A DNA stretch of 64,000 bases. It comes from Stachybotrys elegans. Lineage: Eukaryota; Ascomycota; Sordariomycetes; Hypocreales; Stachybotryaceae. The translations under genes and the position numbers were made by a program. Every line of letters begins with the position of its first letter. The first letter of the stretch is position 1. The notes under the pieces were generated by a model. It was not told the DNA's origin. It did not search any database and saw nothing but the letters and a program-made list of their open reading frames with translations. Shown here piece after piece: positions 25,650 to 37,286 of the stretch. The DNA is taken from NCBI GenBank assembly GCA_020746835.1, contig JAGPNK010000016.1, positions 434,001 to 498,000 on the forward strand, given 5' to 3'.

Positions 25650-26182
25650 AGAAGACATTGGGTATGCTTTTTAAAACAAAACTTGCATCTTTTCTGTATC
25701 GATATACCCCGTTTTTTGTTCAAGATGCTGTAGCTTGCCTACTAATACCTACTACACATTTTACCACCGCGACGAAGACAAATGAGTGACCGCGCATCGG
25801 TATAAATAAGAGGTGACACCGAGGATATCCGGTAGTAAGAATCGTTATTACATTATTCCGAGTCAATATTCTGGTGATATGCATTGCATTCACTATGGTC
25901 GACACAATATCCCATTCCTTGAGAATTGCTTGGGTAGATCCCTTTTTCCATCAGCTAAACATGGTGCCCTCACCGAGTCTCGTGACCAGGACGCTGTGCT
26001 CCACTAAAGCTCATGCTATCTTCACGTGATTGAGGTTGAGCCAGACCCCCACCAAGCTCGACGTGATTCGTGGGCGAGGCGGCCACAATTCGCCTTTTCC
26101 GCCCACACAAAATTTCACCAATTCTCGAAATTCATTGTTCTTGGTGAGATCCTCAACGCAACACCACGCATCACCAGCCAAA
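25650..26182. other. intergenic, RPL34 promoter
   Basis: Holds the 3' end of the preceding gene and the promoter of RPL34. No gene seen. Confidence 0.4.
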
Positions 26183-26882
26183 ATGCCTTCCCACCGCGTC
26201 ACCTACCGCCGCCGCAACCCGTGAGTGCCCCTCGATACACCTCGAACGAGTCAATCCAGCAGCGTCTGGTGCATAGCTGCTGTTGTTGCGACACGAATGC
26301 TGACTGGAATCCCGCCTGTAGCTACAACACCCGGTCCAACAGGACCCGAGTCATCAAGACTCCCGGTGGTGATATCCGTCTGCTTCACATCAAGAAGCGC
26401 GGCACCGTCCCCAAGTGCGGTGACTGTGGCTCCAAGCTGTCTGGCGTAAGTCATATCCGATCTCGAGAACCCCGACATTACGAGTGAGCACAATCGAGAG
26501 GTCGACTGGGATGGCGAGAGAGGCCATGGGACCGAACATTCAGCACATCAACGCCATCTTCTTATGTTGGGAAAGAAGGACGACTCGGAGCCCGCAATAT
26601 CTCTCGACATACCGCGACACCTCTCTTTTGCTGCACAACTCCCTTGCCGAGTAATCAGATGGGAGGAACATGGACTGACAATACGATCAACAGATCCCCG
26701 CCCTCCGCCCTCGCGAGTACGCTCAGATCTCCAAGCCCCAGAAGACCGTCCAGCGCGCCTACGGTGGTTCGCGATGCGGTAACTGCGTGAAGGACCGCAT
26801 TGTGCGAGCCTTCCTGATCGAGGAGCAGAAGATCGTCAAGAAGGTTCTCAAGGAGCAGGAGCAGAGCCAAAAGAAGAAATAA
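26183..26882 (+). CDS. RPL34: 60S ribosomal protein L34
   Basis: Component of the large cytosolic ribosomal subunit. Exons 26183-26220, 26322-26445 and 26694-26882 give 116 residues, the normal length. It starts [19 protein letters not shown]. The family blocks [20 protein letters not shown] and [18 protein letters not shown] follow, then [20 protein letters not shown] and a basic C-terminal helix. The four cysteines (CGDC, CGNC) form the zinc site. The two introns (101 and 248 nt) are longer than most here, as is common for ribosomal protein genes. An AATAAA overlaps the stop region (26882-26887). Confidence 0.97.
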
Positions 26883-27381
26883 ATAAAGTCTTCGGGTCCA
26901 TGAATATTGGCTTTCTGCGTGGGAGGGCAAGGAATCTCCGGGGGCTGGGTTCATTGCTTTGGTGTTCATTAGGGCAAAAGGAATTGCATGATACATCGAG
27001 GCCTGGCCGGATTGGCTGGTACCTCTGCTGTCTTTAGGACCGCCACCTTCTCTTGGTGATTGAATGAAACGACATCAAGCGATCAAAAGTCTATTTTGTG
27101 TGCCCAGCAGAGGGAAGGCTGTGAACCCTGAAGAGCTGTAGTCTATATCTACGAAATGAGGGAATGATCATGCCTAATATGGCAGTGCTGCAGTTGTTCC
27201 GACGGCGGCGATTTGCTGGGTTGCTGCTTGTAATTCATTGACCTACCCATGACGTGAAGGGCCTGGAAAAAAATAGTCCCCCACCACTGAAGGGACCCTA
27301 GCTCCAGAAATCAGCATACCTCCAAACCCATCATCTTCCATCTCGGCATTGATTTGATTCCTTGTGTCGGTCCTCGTTGCA
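26883..27381. other. intergenic
   Basis: RPL34 3' end and promoter of the NDUFAF3-like gene. Nothing else seen. Confidence 0.4.
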
Positions 27382-28120
27382 ATGCGCAGCCCACTCCGAC
27401 TTTCCAATGCGCAGAGCGCAGTCCGCACGGCGCTGCGAACTAATTGCGCGTCAGCCACCCGCCCGATGATGATGTCCCTACCCGCACAAGCTCCCTGTCG
27501 ACAGTGGCGACCTTCCCTTTCGATTTCGAGTTCAAGATGCTTCTCTTCGAATGCGAGCCGATTAGCTGCAAACAGATCCAACGAGAAATCGGCGACCGAC
27601 ATCGCCGAGCTGGACATCCTCGCCGGCGTCCCTATCCCCTCGACGTCTGTTGATGTCTGCATGTACGACGGCTTTGGCCTCAACAGCGGCAAGACGATAA
27701 CGGGAGGCGACGGCGCGCTGCTGGTGCATGGAGAGGCATTTTCCTGGCGGCCGTGGGTAGCAAAGGGCAGCATGGAGCTCGTCAACAAGAAGGGCCAGTT
27801 CGAGATACCTGCAGAGGCTTTTGGGCTGATGGACTTGCTCTGGCCACGACCAGGTAGGCTTCCGACCTACCATTCGATCGGGATGCATTGGTGCTGATAC
27901 ATTGACAGATTTACTGGTTCTCGGTGTTGGCAAGTCCATTATGCCGCTCAGTCCGAAGACGCGACAGGCGCTCTCCGAGCTCGGGATCAGGGTCGAGGTT
28001 CTGGATACACGCAACGCCGCTGCGCAGTTCAACCTTCTTGCAACGGAGAGGGGCGTCAACGACGTTGCCGCTGCGCTGATACCCATGGGCTGGCAGGAGG
28101 GCATCGGAGCCAAGGCATGA
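27382..28120 (+). CDS. NDUFAF3: NDUFAF3/Mth938-domain complex I assembly factor
   Basis: Exons 27382-27853 and 27909-28120 give 227 residues. The N-terminus up to about residue 60 is rich in R, S and A with few acidic residues (MRSPLRLSNAQSAVRTALR), consistent with mitochondrial import. The Mth938-like domain follows: SVDVCMYDGFGLNSGKTITG, GALLVHGEAFSWRPW, LLVLGVGKSIMPLSPKTRQA, IRVEVLDTRNAAAQFNLLA and AAALIPMGWQEG. Human NDUFAF3 works with NDUFAF4 in early assembly of the Q module of respiratory complex I. Family is clear; the role is transferred by homology. Confidence 0.92.
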
Positions 28121-29250
28121 GTGGATGTAAGATGGTTATCTGGGAGAATGTATGATACCATGTGGCTGCTGGCGACAGGCTACGAGGCACGATGTAGTAT
28201 ACATGGGATGGTAATTGTAGGATTAGATCGGGTTGGCATTGCATTGGGTATGTACAGGTCAATGAATATTGTATGGATCATATCTTTCCACTCATTATTC
28301 GGAACCTGTAGATTCTTGATACAGACAATGTATGATGAAAACTGCTTAGTGGTACAGGCGAGGATAGGATGTCCTTGTATAATCGCCTGCACATTAACCA
28401 ATATGTCATAGGAAATTCAGAGTTGATGATGCGAATAGACTTGAGTTTACTCAACCTAACCAGAAGTTTATAGAATGCGAATTAGGGCACTGCCATTAAC
28501 CAGTTTGTTTCTGCAATAAGAAACCAACCCCAAGAAAACACGAGTCTCGCATGCACCCATTCTGAAACCGAGCTGCCTCTTGTGCTTGGAGGAAGTGTTT
28601 GGTGCAGGGTAGGCTTGGTGGCCGAAAACAGGATGGCGGTTTAGTTTCATTTTCCAGCCCAAGCTCAGGCGGCGCCTTCCAATGCATTTGATGCAACAAC
28701 GCAGGTGGATGTGCTATGACGAATGGTTGGCCCAATCTTGACCAAGCCATCTCCATCTCCATGCACCATCCGTCTCCATGACTGTTTAATCTTGAACGGA
28801 GTCATCTTGCTCCGCTCTGAGCAGTGAATTCTTTGTTGAAATATCTGCCCTTCCCAGCTCCCCATTACAGCGCACCACTGTTGTGTTGCACCACGCGCGC
28901 CTTGCCCATCTCCAGCAGCCTGGTCTGCAGGTCGAAATCCCCAGGATCCCTGGTCATCATATCTGGTTGGGCCCTTTGGGGGGCCGTTGGATTCCTGACA
29001 AGACGCGCGGTCAATCGCAGTCGGGCGCGATTGAACCCGGAGACTTGGGCACGAGAAGTCTTGTTCAGCAAGTCGAGGGTTATCTCTCGCGCACATCGCC
29101 CTCTGCAAATTTTCACTCTAACAGTCGATTCGCCTGCCGTCGCCTGTAGAGCCTGGCCCAAGCTCCTCGTGCCAACCACACTCATGCACCTTGAGGAACG
29201 ACGCATTTAAAGAACAGTTCCACCCACTGAGCAACACACCAGTGCGTATT
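28121..29250. other. 1.1-kb intergenic region
   Basis: Between two + strand genes. AT-richer near the 3' end of the first gene. Short frames around 28665-29200 lack family features. The last part is the promoter and leader of the fusion gene. Confidence 0.4.
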
Positions 29251-31146
29251 ATGGCTGGTCGTCTGGAGGCCCCAACGGGCGTGTCGCCGCTGTCTGTTGA
29301 CCCTCACGACACGGACCCTGCGCTTCTCAGGGACAATTCCGAGTTCAAGACCTACAAGACAGACAAGTTTGAATATCCCGGCATTCGCGTGTTCTTTCGG
29401 CAACACTCCAAGGCTTCCGAACTCCCCAGGGTTCCTGGGCCTTTGCCGTTGCTGGTATGCATCCCGGGTCTCGGCGGCTCTGTCGCTCAATTCCACCCGC
29501 TGCTCAGCAGCCTTGTCGATTTGGCGCCTTGTCTATCATTTGACCACCCAGGCGGTGGTCGTTCCCAGTTTGCCAACAGCTCTTGGGATGCATATAAATT
29601 CGAAAACCTTGCCGAACTTTATGAGACCATCATTGAGGATTACCGGGATAAAGAGGCGGGGCAGACTGTTGTGCTGATCGGACACAGCATGGGCTCAGCA
29701 TTTGCTGCATGGCTGGCCAACAAGACTCTCCCGCATACAACCGCCCTGGCCGACTACGTGGTGGGACTTATAGCCATTTGTCCGCCCGCGGGCCCTCCGG
29801 ATGAGTCCATGACTTGGTGGGCGCGATGGCTTCTATCAATACCTGGCTGGATCTTCAACCTGTGGCGCGCATGGGATGGTATGGGTGGCCCACAGAGCCC
29901 GAGTGTTTCGCGGTTCGTGGGCAAAGATGCAGAGCCAGAGCTGAGGCTGATGCAGTATCGGTTCAACAAGCAGAGCCGTACTCCAGTCTGGCGGCGAATG
30001 GCTTACGGCGCTTTGCCACTGTATCAGGATGGGAAGCCAATTGGCGGCATTCCGACTGGTGAAGTATGGCAGACCCTCGAAGTACCCGTCTTTATCATCA
30101 CCGCTGAGGATGATCACGTCACGCCTCCCCATCGAGCCGAGAAGCTTGTCGAAGCAATGCACGAGCAGGGATGGACTCCAAAGATCATTGACGACGATGA
30201 GACCGAGGAGGTGGCTATTGATGCTGCCGCGCCCGTCAACGCATCGCTGAACCCGCGGGACCACATGCCACGGAGCGTCAACGAGATTACGGAGGCGGAT
30301 TTTCTTAGGCGCAAAGACTCTCCCGTCGATAGCACCGATGACGACGCACACTATGACCCATCTACTCCCTTGGAGAGCCCGGCAGGAGTCCCCGAACAGA
30401 GGCGCCATCCAAAGAAGACAGTCCAGCTGGTAAAAGTCCCCGCCCCGGCGACACACGCGGTTCTCTACATGCCTCATTGTGCTCGCGTCCTGGCAGGCCT
30501 TGTCTCCGATTTTCTCGGCAATCGCATCACCGGACGTTTATCCCTAGCCTGGCAGCTGCAATACCTCTCTCGAGAGGGGAAATGGGATGTCAAGAACTTG
30601 GCCAAGTGGAAGTCAGTCGCGCCCGTGTCTGATGTCATTGCCGCCGGGGGCGTGCCCATCTTTCGGGCGATGAAGACGCTTCGCGAGGCAGACGACGTGC
30701 ATACCCCCAGCGTCTTCTGCGAGAAATGGAGCCATTGCATCAAAGATGTCATCGACATATCCAAAGACCAGCCGGTGTACGACCCGCGGGGCCTCGAGCG
30801 CAGCGGGATCCATTACCACAAATTCCCTACGGTGTCCAAGGTCCCACCGCAGCCCGACGAGGTCGAGGCCTTTATCAAGCTCGTTGATTCACTGCGCAAC
30901 GCGCAGAAACTCCGCGCTGTCAAGGAGGCGTGGACGAAGCCGGAGGAATGCGTCGTCGGCGTTCACTGCCACTACGGCTTCAACCGCACGGGCTACTTCG
31001 TCGTTTGCTACCTCGTCGAACGGTGTGGCCTGCCCGTCAAGGAAGCCATCGAGGTGTTTGCAAAGGCACGACCTAACGGTATCCGCCACTCCCATTTCCT
31101 TGATCGACTATACGTTCGTTACAACCTGAACAACACCAGTGCTTGA
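29251..31146 (+). CDS. Fusion of alpha/beta-hydrolase and dual-specificity phosphatase
   Basis: Intronless, 631 residues from the ATG at 29251. The N-terminal half is an alpha/beta-hydrolase: LLVCIPGLGGSVAQFHPLL (oxyanion region), nucleophile elbow GHSMGS (Ser146), and VFIITAEDDHVTPPHRAEKL, which would carry the acid; a His candidate is THAVLYMPH. An acidic, disordered linker (about residues 335-390) interrupts the hydrolase fold. The C-terminal half is a cysteine phosphatase with HCHYGFNRTG (Cys573, Arg579, the CX5R loop). This loop resembles the RNA triphosphatase of metazoan capping enzymes (HCTHGxNRTG) more than ordinary MAPK phosphatases. Substrates of both halves are unknown. It converges with PHO8. 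Confidence 0.9.
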   Translation: MAGRLEAPTGVSPLSVDPHDTDPALLRDNSEFKTYKTDKFEYPGIRVFFRQHSKASELPRVPGPLPLLVCIPGLGGSVAQFHPLLSSLVDLAPCLSFDHPGGGRSQFANSSWDAYKFENLAELYETIIEDYRDKEAGQTVVLIGHSMGSAFAAWLANKTLPHTTALADYVVGLIAICPPAGPPDESMTWWARWLLSIPGWIFNLWRAWDGMGGPQSPSVSRFVGKDAEPELRLMQYRFNKQSRTPVWRRMAYGALPLYQDGKPIGGIPTGEVWQTLEVPVFIITAEDDHVTPPHRAEKLVEAMHEQGWTPKIIDDDETEEVAIDAAAPVNASLNPRDHMPRSVNEITEADFLRRKDSPVDSTDDDAHYDPSTPLESPAGVPEQRRHPKKTVQLVKVPAPATHAVLYMPHCARVLAGLVSDFLGNRITGRLSLAWQLQYLSREGKWDVKNLAKWKSVAPVSDVIAAGGVPIFRAMKTLREADDVHTPSVFCEKWSHCIKDVIDISKDQPVYDPRGLERSGIHYHKFPTVSKVPPQPDEVEAFIKLVDSLRNAQKLRAVKEAWTKPEECVVGVHCHYGFNRTGYFVVCYLVERCGLPVKEAIEVFAKARPNGIRHSHFLDRLYVRYNLNNTSA

Positions 31147-31541
31147 TGCACTGACACGCCAGATGAGGGTTTTCGCCTATACAGGAAGAGGGGAATATAT
31201 TTATACTTATATTTTTATGGGTCGGTATTTCTGAGCTTGAGCGTGGATTGGAGTTTGGGCATAGACGGTTACTTCGTATCGGTTATCACGGACAACGGAT
31301 AGTTCTGGAGTGGGTGCGTATAAGCGGTAGCGATTCAATCATACTTGTATTGCTGTTCCCTGGTATATGGTGCTCTGCAAACTGTCTACGGTAAAAAAAC
31401 CCAAACATGTACTGGTATTTGTCCTCCTCTGCCGTGACGCACGCGACGCTCGCATTCTGCTAACAAAGTTTACAATATAATCCACATGGCCTGATTGGCT
31501 GCCAACCTCACTGCTTGATTTCCAATCACAGGGCCGTCGAG
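31147..31541. other. intergenic, convergent 3' regions
   Basis: 395 bases between two stop codons on opposite strands; A/T-rich near 31195-31220. No gene. Confidence 0.5.
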
Positions 31542-33271
31542 CTAAATTCGGCCTCCTCGCAGAATAACCTCATCTTCGTGGCCGGCGAGGACGTCCATAT
31601 CCATGGGAGCGCCGAGGTCGGCCGTGGTCATCTTATCCCTGAGCTCCTTGGTGACGGCCTCGACATCGACGTCGAGGTACTCGCGGAGAAAAGCGCCGAC
31701 GTCGGTGTTCTCGACGTTGCCGCGCAGCTTGTCGGTGCCGTGGCCGCCGGAGCTGTAGATGTTGACGTCGACGGCGGTGTGGCCGTGGGTGCTCCAGCCG
31801 ATGTGGGCGCGCAGCGAGATCATGGCGGCGAGGAGCTGGGTGGCGGCCTCGGGGTTCTCGACGACGAGGTCCAGCTCAGCGTCGGTGGCGTCCTTGATAC
31901 CCAGGCCCGACTTGACAAGCTCCGCGTCGATCCAGGACTTGAGCTTGTCCTTGCTGGTGAGGGCGGAGGGGTCGGAGGCGATGTGTTTGCTGAGACGGGC
32001 AGAGAGATACTCACAAGACGCCGAGGACTGCGCAAGAGCCTGGGGATACCAGTTGTAGACGGGCAGGTGGCCGGGCTCCTGTATAGCGGTAGCCAAGCCG
32101 CCTGTCTCGTGGTCACTGGTGGCAACGAGGACAGTCTCGGTGTCGGTGTTCTTGATGAACTCGAGCACAGCGCGGAAAGCCTTGTCGTACTCGAGGACCT
32201 CGTGGACCTGAGCGGCAGGGTCGTTGATGTGGCCAGCATGGTCGATGCGGCTGGCCTCGATCATGATGAAGAAGCCCTTGTCGCTTTTCGCAGTGGCCTT
32301 TTCGAGTGCGCGGAGCGCCGTCGTGGCCATCTCGCTGAGGCTGGGGTAGGTGTCACTCATGTTGCGTCTGTCGAGCTCGAAGGGGATGTCGGTTGCGGCG
32401 AAGAGACCCAGGGCTGGCAGGTCGACCTTCTCGCCGTGCTTGAAGGCGTCGAACCCGGCGCGGTTGTCGGTGTAGCTCCAGCCGTGCTTTTCCTGCGCAA
32501 TCTTTGTGACATCGACATCGTCTCCGCGGCAGCTGCCCTCCGTGCTGTTGGGGAGGAAGGAGCAGCGCCCACCTCCGAGGATGAGATCGACGGAGCGGCC
32601 CAGCACGCCCTCGCCAACCTCCTGCATGGCGATCTGGTCCTCCATCTGGCGCAGGAGCACGTGCGAGGCGAAGGTCGCAGGGGTGGCGTCAGTGACCAGA
32701 GTCGTGGCGACCAAGCCCGTCATGTAGCCAGCCTTCTTGGCCGCCTCCATGACGGTTCCGCAGGGCTGGTAGTTGGGGAGGACCGATATCGCACCGTTGT
32801 ATGACTTCTTGCCGCAGGCGAAGGCGGTTGCGCCGGCAGCCGAGTCGGTGACGAGACTGCTGGAGGAGCGGGTGCGGCTGGTTCCCCAGAAGTGCTTATC
32901 AAGAGTAAGGGTGTCACCCACGGGAAGGCCCTCAATGTGCTGGCGGAAGCTGCGCGTCAGGGAGAGCGAGGCCGGGCCCATGCCGTCCGAGACCATGAAG
33001 ACGAGGTTGCGCTTGGGGGCGGGAGAGTCATGGCCGTGGCTGATCTGGTTCTCGTGCTGGAGGTAGACGGCGAGGACGATCACGCCGGCGGTGGCGAGGA
33101 GAGCCCAGATGAAGAGGCCGACTTCGCGGATGCCGCGAGAGCGCACGGGCTGTTTCCGGTCGTCGGCATCGTTGGGGATGAGAGGGGTTTGTTCTGAAGC
33201 CTGGATTGCATTGTGTTAGGAGCGGGAGCGGGAGCGAGCAGCGGGAGATGGGGTCGAGCCGGACGTACCAT
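31542..33271 (-). CDS. PHO8: Vacuolar alkaline phosphatase (repressible)
   Basis: Hydrolyses phosphate monoesters in the vacuole. Exons, complement of 33269-33271 (only the ATG) and 31542-33200, give 553 residues. A short cytoplasmic tail with a di-leucine-like signal (ASEQTPLIP) precedes one membrane segment (GLFIWALLATAGVIVLAVYL), making a type II protein. The metal site starts VFMVSDGMGPAS, and the phosphorylated serine is in TDSAAGATAFACGK (Ser121). RIDHAGHIND, VATSDHETGG and GWSTHGHTAVDVN supply the remaining zinc and magnesium ligands. The second exon joins in frame to the isolated ATG through a 68-nt intron with GTACGT and CAG ends. Confidence 0.94.
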
Positions 33272-35314
33272 GTTGGGTGGTGGTTCCCGTCGTGCAATGC
33301 CTGGCACGTTGGGAGGAGATGATGATGTTGCGAGGACCGGAATGACGTGTGGATGAAGGCTTGGAGCATCCTGGAGTGTTGCTGCCTTATCTGCATCGGC
33401 ATTTGCAAGGGATGCATATTCTGGCCTATGATGTCGATGCGATTAGGGTGCGGCAGCCAGGGGTAGGTGGAGATTATGCAGCACGGGGACCAATTAGCTG
33501 CGGCTGTGGTCATCTTGTGCCTGATGAGGCAACTTAGCTTTGACCATGGGGTTGAGGCGACAGCCGCTACCTAGTATGAGACAGAATGGCTGGTCCGCGT
33601 GATGGTGCACACGTGATGGAATACACGTGAGGGCGTCGAGTAAGGTGTTTTGCAAAAATACCCGTTTGAGCTCTTACGTATTACATGTATGCAACCCTTA
33701 TACAAAGCAGGCTGCGCGATGTCTTGACAGTAAATTCCAGAGCCATTTAGGAGCCAATGGCTACTGGGCGCTTGGAGGACTGTCCAGTCCCACGATCTCT
33801 CTTCATTATGCATTGGCCCGGTGGAGTTTAGAGGCGTGTCTGAGAGGTAGAGACGGCCGGCTGTGGGCTTGGTACCTAAAAGTATGTGTGTGTTTTACTT
33901 GTGACACTTGTGGCGGTCGGGTCTATGCCTTCTCTCCAATAGCGCAGAGGCTGCTCTACCCCCGCTGCATTCCATCGTTGCCGTCAACCAAAGCCCTCTT
34001 GTCCCAACTCGTAAGCGCCCCTTGCTGATCATGGGCTTGAAGCTCCGATTCCCCCAACTCTATCCGCGCCTACTCTACTTATTGGACTTGGTTTCATCTG
34101 TTAGCGTTCGAGTCCATTATTGCCTTGAAGCTTGCCGCCCGTACGCCACCTCATCTGCCAGTGTGAACCCCCACGCTGGAAGCTCTGACTCTGCCTCCTC
34201 AGGTTGAAAACCGAGGATGGAAGGATGCTAGTCAGCACTTAAACCCAGGCACCAACACAAAGGAGCACCAAAGGGATCAACAACCTTCTAAAGGAGAGCT
34301 GAATTATTGCTGCATCCCTGTTGATATGATCTGCGGCTACTGAAGTTGATCCACGGGCGGCGATGGCGCTGGTGGGCCACAGGAGTATAAACTTAGAACT
34401 GCGGCATCGCGAATCAAGAGCTGAATGAATCCAGAGCGCAATGAAGCCAAGCCAATCAGGTGGATTCCCAGAAGCTTTTCGTCCGGTCTATGCAGCTAGC
34501 CGCAGGTTCGTCCCTTTTCATTTGCCAGAGTGTGTCAGCGCCTGGAAAATGAAACCCGAGGGGCTTGCCTGCGAGCCTGTCGACTGCTGTTTTTGGCATT
34601 GCAACCCCTGGCGCCAGCGCTCTTCCAGGCACTGTGCAGGCTGGCCGGGCAAGCGGTTGCGAGAAAACCGCCCGCAGCGCGCACACGTCGGCCGCTAGAA
34701 CAGGCCGCAGACCCGCTAGCCGCCGTGGCCCAGCAATCGACGACAGGGTGCCGATGCTCTGCAATACTACGTGGTAGTTTCAACTTTGACCCTGCTCGTT
34801 CCCATGAAACCGCATGCGTTGGACGAGTCTTGCCCATGACGCCCCCGTAGCTTACCGTGCCGCTGGTCTCCTTCCTGGCTGGGCCGCGCGAGACGGTCGC
34901 CTGGCCTGTGCAGATCGAAACGAATCGCCTTGTCAGCTCGTGAAACATGCGCTTTAGAGGCGAGGAAAGCCTAATGATAAGGGAAGAAGGGGTCAGTCAT
35001 CCTTCTGCCGTCACCGTAATGAAAGGGCGGAGCGGAGGAGCGCCGCTCCTCACCTGGCCTTCCTGTGCGGCGCTTGTGGTGATATAAGTATATCGCCAGA
35101 GCCCGTCTGCTCGTCCTATGGTCACTCCGGTATAGCTTCATTCAGCCATTCTGCTTCCTTTTCTTCCTTTCCCTTTCTCTTTCTTCTACTCTCCTTCGTG
35201 CCTTTGACCAGGCTTCTGCTGTGCAGATTTACTCTCCTTCGAGCTACCCAACTCACTTTCTTCGCTTCTACCCATCAGTTATTCTTTGCTATATTTCTTA
35301 TAACAGCCGATACC
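33272..35314. other. 2.0-kb intergenic region, lectin promoter at right end
   Basis: Between divergent PHO8 and the lectin gene. A TATA-like GATATAAGTATAT sits at about 35081-35093 and is followed by a T/C-rich tract at about 35146-35195 that would lie in the leader, typical of strongly expressed fungal genes. The rest has only short frames without family features. Confidence 0.45.
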
Positions 35315-36682
35315 ATGATCTCCAAGTCTTCTCTCTTTACCTTGCTGGCAGCCACTCTGGCTGCCGCTGGCCCCGTCACTCGCCGCCAGGTCCCTCAGCT
35401 CAACCAGGAGGCTTTCGAGGAGGCCCACACTAGGGACGACGGTGCCACCAGGGCCTTTTCCGATGTCCAGATCAAGACCTCAGATGGACGATGCCTGTTT
35501 GTTGACATCTTGTCTGGTGACTTCCGCGCCAACCTCACCCCCGTCCAGATCGCCGACTGTGGTACTACGGATGGACAGGGCTGGGATGTCATCACCGCTG
35601 GTATTCACAATGATCAGCCGGGACAGGTGCTCGTTGTGAGCACTCTGACTCAGGCCTGTCTCAACTTCGACCCCAGGCGCCAGCCCGGAAACCAGGTGCT
35701 GCTCTTCTCCTGCGGCGGCCGTGCCGATGGAGGCGGTCAGGTTACTGGCTCTCAGCTCTTCGCCTTTGACGGCGGCGCCGGACCTCTGAGTCTCACCCCC
35801 CGTGATGCCCAAGGCAGCTGCCTGGCCACAGCTGGAAACGTCATTGACATTGCCAACTGCGCTGACGGCGCCGCCGAGCAATCCTTTACCTTTGGTGACG
35901 GCGCTGGCAACGATGGTGGCAACGGCAACGACAACGACAACGAAGGTGACAACCAGGAGCCTGCGCCTACCGAGGACAATGACAACGCGCCCGCCCCTAC
36001 CAGCACCGAGGCGGCCGCATCGACTACCGCTGCTGCCCCAGCTATCACGGAAGCCCCTGATGCCGATGCCCCCGCTGCCCCCGGAGAGCCAGTGGCCGTG
36101 TCCCGAGGCGGCTTTCTTCAACAGGACGCAGTTGAGGAGGCGCACAAATTCGACGGGACTGCCGTGAGGGCTCTACAGAGCATCAACATCCGCGCATCGG
36201 ATGGACGCTGCCTGTCCATTGACACTACTGCTGGTGACTTCCGCCAAAACCTGATCCCCGTCGCCATGGTAGAGTGCCAGAGCGTGCGCAACCAAAAGTT
36301 CGACATCATCACCTCGGGTGTGCACAACAACGGGCGTGACGGTCGTGTGCTCGTTGCTAGCAACCTGACCGAGGGCTGCATCAGCTTCGATGGACGAAGG
36401 GCGGTTGGCGACACCGTGAACCTCTTCTCCTGCGGTGGACGCGCTGACGGTGGTAAGTTGACATATTCCACACATGATGAGGACTCGACTGACTGATTTG
36501 TTGCAGGTGGCGAGACCGACTTTGCGCAGCTTTTCCCCTTCGATGCTGAAAGCGACAACATGATCCTTGAGCCACAGAATGGAAACGGCGACATTTGCTT
36601 GGTGGCTGGTGATGAGCGCGTGGACTCGGCTCCTTGCACTGGCGATAACGACCAAGTGTGGGAGCTTGTCGCTGTGCTGTAA
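35315..36682 (+). CDS. Secreted protein with two ricin B-type beta-trefoil lectin domains
   Basis: Exons 35315-36452 and 36507-36682 give 437 residues. The N-terminus MISKSSLFTLLAATLAAAGP is a signal peptide, and a dibasic TRRQ follows, suggesting propeptide cleavage. Two homologous modules (about residues 30-195 and 270-435) start EEAHTRDDGATRAFSDVQIK and EEAHKFDGTAVRALQSINIR. Each carries a DGRCL(F/S)(V/I)D block and a VNLFSCGGRADG-type QxW-like repeat. A low-complexity linker rich in N, D, G, then P, T, A separates them. The lectin fold is inferred from DGRCL and the repeat pattern. There is no catalytic or toxic domain. Likely a cell-wall or secreted carbohydrate-binding protein. Confidence 0.85.
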
Positions 36683-37286
36683 AATATAAGCATGAAATAC
36701 TGTCGGGTGAGGGAGGACTAAACATTTCGATTCTTGTGATGCTATTCACTTAATTTCTTTTTTCATATTATGTAGAATTTATTCTTCATACGTCATTTGT
36801 TCGTGTTGGTGTTTGTTGTGAGTAGGTGGTACCTTAGTAGGCCGTTAGCTCCCAACTTCGGCTAGATATTAGTAGTAGCTGTCAACTTGACGTTTCTTGG
36901 GTAGTACCAGTACCTACTAGTAGCTGAGCTGATCCTGGGGATTCTTCAAAACATGAAACCATGCTGGGACAATCACTTGTTGGTCATCCCATGGATACCT
37001 GTAGGCACTTAGGGGCGTTGCCGGATTGAGAACTGTGCAGCGCACAGATAAAATCGGAATAGGAGGCCATTTCTGACTTCCGTCATCCTCGGCTAAGGGG
37101 CTTTCCCATCGCCAACTTCTCGTACGACGCGCCCATCGATCGTCTCTCGGCACTGCTGCAAGACTCATCTGGGCGCACGACGAGCCGACTTTTCCGACGA
37201 CAAGACCGTTGTGCACAGCGCTACTGGCTACGGGCACGCCTTGTCTCCACGTTGATAAGCTTTGCCAAGCTGCGATTTGCATCGGC
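36683..37286. other. intergenic
   Basis: Lectin 3' region and the CorA gene promoter. Nothing else recognised. Confidence 0.4.

Noticed and set aside
31515..32804. 429-codon plus-strand open frame
   Set aside because: Antisense shadow of PHO8 in GC-rich codons; V/G/E-rich composition with no motif.
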